Below are positions 58,017-64,000 of a DNA stretch of 64,000 nt, piece after piece. The DNA lies in the NCBI GenBank assembly GCA_013146195.2, contig CM028384.1:76666728-76730727 (forward strand), read 5' to 3'. Numbering within the stretch: position 1 is the first letter of the stretch; every line of letters begins with the position of its first letter. Both the position numbers and the translations under genes were made by a program. This DNA comes from Codonopsis lanceolata. Lineage: Eukaryota > Streptophyta > Magnoliopsida > Asterales > Campanulaceae. A model generated the notes under the pieces. That model was given only the letters and a program-made list of their open reading frames with translations. It was not told the origin of the DNA and did not search any database.

Positions 58017-60151
58017 TTTAAGTCTTAGCAGGTCTAGCCTAACGAGGAATGGGAGTTGGGCTATGTCGTTAGGGTGAAGAGAATTTCTTTATATGATGAC
58101 CATTTAACTCTTCACCCTATTTATCCTGTTTTTATTTTTTCTAATTTTCGGAGGTGTTGCCTTGACCAGAATACACTCATTTTGGATACTCGTGGGTTCT
58201 CTTATGGGGACCCATCATCAATGTGTCATCGTCATCACCTCCAAATTTCCCAATTTCTTAAAAAATATATATATAAAAAAAATTTTTAATTCAAAATATT
58301 CATCCTCGAGTTTAGGTGTGGTAATGCTAGTCGTAGTCCATGAGGAGATTAGTGCAATAGGCTGTGAATTAGTCCGTAGACCCCACGGAATTTACTTAAT
58401 TTTCTTGAAACTTTTACTTTTCTCCAAATTCTTCATGCACTCACACCAGTCATAATTATGGATTGATTAGAATAGTTTTATAAAGTTTATAACACCTATT
58501 TCACTTCAACAAGATATGCACAAGAATATGATGCATAGCCATTCGAACATGATTGTTGCATTAAATTGTAACTTAGGGTCAATTGCATGTTAGTTAGATC
58601 CCAGTTTTCTCTCATTTATATATCTCAAGCACACTTTCGAGCAGGTATGTGCATGTTAGTCTCAATTGTCACCATACGATCTTAGCGAATGCTTATGTAA
58701 AATCGGATGCTAAACAACTCAACCAATTCCATAGTTGATATGATATTTTGTGTTGTCTTACTTGCTTTAAATACTATGTGAGCATTTGGCATTAAGAAAT
58801 GATTTAGGCCATCTTTGGATCGTTAGAGCCTAAATATTCACGACCTATACTAAATATATCCCTAGTGTCCCTTTGAGCCTAATGAAAAAGAATGGAGTGT
58901 GCTAAGCACACTATTTAAACCCCATTCGCCATCGTTTCTATACCTTAACTTAACCTAAAAGCCTATACACTTTTAGCCTACCCTTTGAGAGAGATTGGGT
59001 GGGAAATTGATTCTAGGAGGACCACTTCTTTTCGGTTAGGCTATTTTTAGAGAAGCTTCTTCTTTAAAATTAAATCGAAAAAAAATCATGTGTCGACGAA
59101 AAATGAAACGGAAGAAGAAGAGGATAAACAAAAGATTCAAATGAAAGCATAGCTTTCAAGAGAAAAATATGTTAGAAAAAATTGATTAGAATGATGATAT
59201 TTTTTAGAAGAATATATTGCCCAAAACAAGTTTGGGGGAGGGAAGAAACTTAAAAAGTAACACAAACACCCCTCCACTTGTGGTCTTTGAGGTCCTAGCC
59301 TAAATAGGGAAAACTTCCTTTGCTTGGAAGTATGAGGGATAAAGGGTAGTCTTACTCTCTCACTTTGAATTCCAATTCCTTTCCATCAAATCCCACAACA
59401 CCTTGGCCTTACATTACAAGCTTATAAAGTCCTAATGATCTTCTTGCCAATGCTTATGTTGTTTTTTCTTGTCAAGTGAGTAACATGAAATTGATCACAC
59501 ACTTCATAATCATTATTATTCACCTTAAAGCTCACCGTGTTAGCATAATCTTAGCTATTACAAGTCATTGGGATAGGAGAGCATTGTATGTATATATAGA
59601 AGTGCATGGGATGGATGTATAAATCTTTTGAATCCTTGGGACCTTTTAAATGCATGGCGACCGGGTTTGGATGGTAGATCTCATACTTCTTAATGCATGA
59701 TTTTCTATTAAGCTGTAATTTTCATATGAATGTGGTGTTTAGCTCAATAGCTGTTTTAGTTAAGATATTCTTTAAGGCGGGTGATCACACACACACGGAG
59801 AAATTAAAAGTAGTAGCGATATTAAGAAAAGACTAGTTGGTTTTATATGACTAAGCTTTGCATGTGGTGAGCACCAAGCGAGATTACATGCATGCCATAC
59901 ACTTATAACTTGAGATGAAGCCAAAAAGATTTTATGTTTTATTTTATGTGTAATTTATTCGCTTTGTATTTATTTGTTTTGTATTTACATAGTCGAGTCA
60001 CTCGAAAGAGTCTCCTTGAGTTTGTGGGTTTATAGAGGAGTGTAAATAGTGTCACCCTCACAAAAGATTTTAATTTTTGTTATTTATGCTTTTGTATTTA
60101 TAAGTTTATTTGTTTACTCGTGAATGAGCAAAGTTCAAGTTTGGGGGTATT
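58017..60151 (+). other. Athila 3' non-coding region with extra polypurine-like tracts
   Basis: No coherent frame. It holds AAGTTTGGGGGAG (59228-59240) and the true tract AAGTTTGGGGGTAT (60137-60150) next to the 3' LTR. Confidence 0.65.
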
Positions 60152-61436
60152 TGATCGATGTATTTTATACGTCGATTTTATATACTTCTATGACTTAAAT
60201 TATGCTATTTCACGAGTCTTTTGAGTACTAATATATGTTTTCGGTGAGTTTTGTAAGTTTGAGGATTGTGAAAATACGCGAAACTCGGGTTTTAAGTGCA
60301 AATTACAAGGAAGAGAAAAATTGAAGAAAATAAAGGCGCACAAAGCTGGACACCTTGCGGACCAAAGTGCCTCGAACTGCGACCGCAAGGTAGGCGTACG
60401 GTCCTCGAAGCCGGCAATCAAAGAAATCAAAAGCCACCATCTGGAGACCTTGCGGACGCAAGGTATCCGGCCTGCTGCATGAGGTGGCGGGAATGCGACC
60501 TTTTCGGATTTTCACACGTCATTCGATCCAATCACAACTCGGTATATATAGAAGTCAAATGCCGAGCCTAAGCATAGGGAGGAGGGCCGAAGCTCTCTTT
60601 ACATAGATTTTAGGTAGTTTTAGATTGTATAACATAGTTAGGTTTTGTAATTTCAAGTATTGAAGATCAAATCATGTCTCCATCATCTTCATGTGTTGTT
60701 CATCGTCTATGATGAACTAAATCATCCTAATCTAGGAGGTGGGAGGTAACTTGTATCGAATTTATGTTTTGATTCATATATATATGTCTATTCAATGCTT
60801 GTTGATTGTGTTGTTTATCAATCCCTATATTATTTTGCTTTGAACAAATGAATGTAATCGCAAATAATAAAGGCTTAGAGGTGCGGATAAGCGCATGACC
60901 AAGTGCATATGTCGTACAACTGGCTCACCAACACAATAAATTGGACCTATCGATGCACGAGTGATAAGTTAGGACCAGGTTCTTACATGATCTAGGTGAC
61001 AGATAGATCATAAATCTAGGTGACTAGATTGATAGTTCTGTGATACTTAGGATATAGAATGTGTGAATTTTTTGGGGGATGGAGAATTTGAACCAATTGT
61101 TCAACAGACTATATCTATTTTTAGTGAGCGAACCCAAGACATTGAATGACATTATTATGAATTGAACATAAAGGAGATATAAGTGAAACCCGAGAATCCT
61201 AGATTTCCACTCACCATAAGATCTTCATATACATTATTCTTGTCTAATTAGTTAAACATCTATAACTAGTAGATTAGAGTAGAATTAAACATAAAAACCC
61301 CCTTAGGTTAATAATTTGCTATCTATAATCGCTTGTTCGTGATCACTTGTCTACGTGGGTTCGACCCTTGCTTAGAGTCTATTCTATAATAGTCTTGTCC
61401 ACTTGCAAGGAAATAGATAAAATAAAACATCGATCA
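60152..61436 (+). repeat. Athila 3' LTR
   Basis: Aligns along its whole length to 48639-49946, with substitutions and many small indels; several of the palindromes are broken (60353-60450). It ends CATCGATCA at 61436. Confidence 0.93.
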
Positions 61437-61441
61437 ATATT

Positions 61442-61920
61442 CATGAATGTCCATTGTACGATAATCATCTTGAGCATTGATGCCAGTTATTTGAAGCCAT
61501 GACTCGTTGACAGAGGACTTATCAAGAGAGGAGGGGCCAATAATGGGAGTTGAAACACCCATGAGAGGCTTCCAGCATCAAGCATGACATTTGTGCTTCT
61601 GACGTGGCCAAAGAAACTGTTACCATTTCTTGCCAAGTTCATCCTAGAGTAGAATTCGTCATCCAATCTGAGGCTATAGAATTCTTCTCGAAATGTGAGA
61701 ATGGGGATGAGTCCAGAACATTGAAGGATGTTGAAGATGGATCCTCCCACAGTGTTGTTAATAAGGAATTGTTCCACTTGTATAGTTTGGCCCAAAATGT
61801 AGGTAGAGAGACCTACTCTGGTTGAGAACCTATTGAGTACAAGTGGTGAATTGATTGCAACTGAGTCTCTAGGTTGTTTCCGGACAAAGAAGCCATGGAA
61901 GAATTAAGAGTAGAAGAGAG
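61442..61920 (-). pseudogene. Unrecognised coding relic right of the Athila element, antisense
   Basis: The open stretch 61487-61795 (-) has protein-like composition, with INNTVGGSIFNILQCSG and FYSRMNLARNGNSFFGH. The frame extends upstream to about 61915 with VLNRFSTRVGLSTYI and downstream, after one shift, to 61442 with SWLQITGINAQDDY, where the Athila LTR begins. I do not recognise the family firmly; retroelement, old virus-derived or host origin are all possible. Confidence 0.45.
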
Positions 61921-62327
61921 AAGATTTGGAGTTTTAAAAGAATTATAGTCTTTTAAGATGGAGTCAGGAGGCATTATTTAATAGTATTTTATGAAAGATT
62001 TTATAGAGGAAAAGGGTTTATAAATTGTTGTATTGGTATCTGTTCTGAGAAAGTTATGACAGAGATTTGACGCAACGATTTAATTGATACCTGTCATGAC
62101 GTTGATTCAAAAAGATGATTGTTTAAATGAAAGAGCGTCAATTCATGTAGTTGGTTTAAGTTTGAATTTAATACCAATTTTTATGAATTTCAAATTTAAT
62201 TGGGTATACGATACCAATTGAATATTTTGGGCTTCGAGTAGAGTATGTTTTGATATCAGAAAAGAAAGGGTTTGACGACATTTGAAAGTTCAAAGCCTAT
62301 TAATAAAGTTTTGCAATACTGATAGGG
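61921..62327. other. AT-rich spacer
   Basis: Contains two degenerate copies of an aataccaatt-type word; no gene or clear repeat. Confidence 0.45.
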
Positions 62328-64000
62328 ATGAAGGCAGAGATTTGCAAGACTGATGGAAGGATTTCCAAAATCTCAACGCTACCATCTATCCTAAAAGATA
62401 TCCTGCAAACTGCTAGAAAACTAGCAGATGAGTCAGAACTCTTGTTGAAACAAAAACAAGCTGCTCAGTTCAAGAAAGCTTCTCTTGAAGCCAAGGCCAA
62501 GAAAGCACGGGCAGAAGAAGATGAGGCTGAAAAGCAACAAGCTAATTGGATAAGGCAAGAGCTGAAGGCTGGTCGACATGACAAGTCTGCTGGAAGCTCT
62601 TCTGCTGCTGCCGGAAAGCCTTCATCTCCCCAACCGTCTAACCCAGAACCACCAACCTCATCTACCCAACCTTTTCCAAAACCCAAACGTAAACCCTTTT
62701 CCGACGAACACTCACCTTCACCAAAACCTAAACGTAGGTGACTAACACCTGCTTTATACCACCCAGAGCCACCAGGCCAGACATACCGGCCTGCTTAGAT
62801 GAAGCGGTGAACCTCTTGTTCAGTTGCTAAGTCGGAAAAAGGAGTCTGCTGGCACCCAACCATCTATCGCCAAATAACCCCTATCGCTACCCAATCCATT
62901 CCTGTTGAGTCATCTACTCAGAGGACTTCACCCCCTCCAGAGGAATCTATCCCTCGGGAGGAGCCACACACACAGGAGGAGCCAGCCAGAACACCCTCTC
63001 CATCTCCACCTTCTCCTTCACCCTTCAACTATTCACCCAACGCATCTACCCTGTCTCACCCTCTCGTGACCCAAACGCCCAAAATACAACATCCAAACCA
63101 ACCCAAACCACTCCCATAAAACCCTTAGAACCTGCTGCCTCAAAGTTTCTTTTTGAACTTTCATCGATAGCAAAACTCTTTCCCCAACCTCCATCCCAAC
63201 CGACCCTACTTAAAACCAAATCCCTTTTCTACCTTGCCCCCTCCTTCTGGTTCTCTACCGACCCCCTAACAGAACCTTCAATGCTTAGGGACAACTCCGA
63301 CACTGACATTAAAATTGACCAACCTCCAACTCCTCCCCCACCTCCAACCATAACAGTTTCCTCCTCAACCCGTACCTTCCCTTCCCGTGATTCAACCTCT
63401 TCCAGCTCAGTCACCCCACCTCTTCAATAAGCCTTCCGACCCACAGCCACTACCAAAGCCACCACTTCTGGCGATAGTTCGCATATACATATTGGCCTGG
63501 ACCCTTCTCTTTCTCAACCGACCAACAACGACATTTTGTCTCCCTGGACTACATTTACAACCGCCTGGGAGAACTGACTAGTATCTCCACAACTACATCC
63601 GAAATTGCAACTAATGCATCCAAGGTAATTGAGAGAAATGCTGCCATCCTTCGACAAATCCAGGAAGATGTGTGGCCCAGATTTGGACAAGTGAAGCATG
63701 AGTTTACTGACATCAAGATCAACGTCGAAGCTCAAAGCACGGAATGTGCCCGGCTCGTCTCATCTCTTTTCTACGAGCTATTTCACGCCATCACTCTCCC
63801 TCTCGGCCACGATCGCTCGCCTGTTCTCGAGCTCAACACCATTGCTCACAATTCGGCTCATGATGTTATGAATGCTCACCGTGATCGTGATCTGGCCATC
63901 ACAGAGGAGAGACAAATAAGGTCTATAAAGAAGATGCTATTGGATGAGAACAAACGTCTATGTGAAGAACTGGATTATCGTTCTCGCTCCACCAGACCTA
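62328..64000 (+). pseudogene. Second copia-1-type envelope-like frame, runs off the window
   Basis: Related to 4500-6050 in the same order: coiled part ARKLADESELLLKQKQAAQ and ANWIRQELKAG (compare KAKDLADEAEQLL and AKWIRKEMKEG in the first copy), a proline/serine-rich tract (62600-63060), SLFYLAPSFWFSTDP (about 63214-63260) and FYELFHAITLPLG near 63770-63810. Frames are broken near 62740, 63060, 63430 and later. The 5' part of the element is missing at about 62320. Confidence 0.7.

Larger units (their letters stand above)
48639..61436 (+). mobile_element. Athila-like Ty3/gypsy retrotransposon, 12.8 kb, both LTRs
   Basis: LTRs 48639-49946 and 60152-61436, each with TGATCGATG...CATCGATCA ends, tRNA-Asp type primer site, gag, protease, RT/RNase H, integrase, a long 3' region with an envelope-like frame, and a polypurine tract. 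Coding parts carry many frameshifts, so it is not autonomous. No target duplication: the flanks are cttat and atatt. Confidence 0.93.

Noticed and set aside
61487..61795. Naming this relic as a specific viral protein
   Set aside because: The resemblance is only an impression; without a profile search the family cannot be stated.

Overview
The window is nuclear DNA of a flowering plant, most likely a eudicot. The evidence is two intron-containing plant genes, plant-type LTR retrotransposons (Ty1/copia with a tRNA-Met type primer site, Ty3/gypsy of Athila and Tat types), many small inverted-repeat elements, GT-AG introns and AT-rich spacers. I see no bacterial, organellar or CRISPR features, and I cannot name the species.

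Layout. 1-7786: the 3' two thirds of a decayed copia element (copia-1, + strand) with integrase, reverse transcriptase and RNase H remnants, a third envelope-like reading frame that appears to have its own promoter and intron, and a 3' LTR. It sits inside a decayed Tat-like gypsy element on the - strand (7787 to about 13-14.5 kb). 14.5-17.1 kb: AT-rich duplicated blocks holding 192-bp tandem repeats, one of them a complete inverted-repeat element between (TA)n tracts. 17184-17746: a hAT-type MITE with an 8-bp target duplication. 18.1-24.9 kb: copia-2 (+), with 5' LTR, primer site, gag and pol, all with lesions and no 3' LTR seen.

26.9-45.5 kb is the genic island. A + strand ankyrin-repeat/PGG-domain membrane protein gene (3 exons, 589 codons) lies tail to tail with a - strand WD40 plus inositol-polyphosphate 5-phosphatase gene (11 exons, 1130 codons). 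Both reading frames can be joined at canonical splice sites without a lesion, so both look functional. From memory, Arabidopsis has ankyrin genes beside 5PTase13 and 5PTase14, so the pair may be old synteny. Their introns and flanks carry MITEs, a LINE 3' end, a SINE-like piece and a rearranged copia fragment.

46.7-48.6 kb: a - strand copia LTR (copia-3) and the last part of its pol. 48639-61436: an Athila-like gypsy element (+) with both LTRs, a tRNA-Asp type primer site, gag, protease, RT/RNase H, integrase and a 3' envelope-like frame, all frameshifted. Its two flanks do not match. 61.4-64 kb: an unrecognised - strand coding relic, then a second copy of the copia-1 type envelope-like frame running off the window.

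The two host genes are the only intact protein genes I can support. Everything else protein-like is broken transposon sequence. The most notable observations are the conserved gene pair, the promoter-plus-intron arrangement of the envelope-like frame, the palindrome clusters of the Athila LTR, and a CAG/CTG-centred difference pattern between its LTRs that may be technical.
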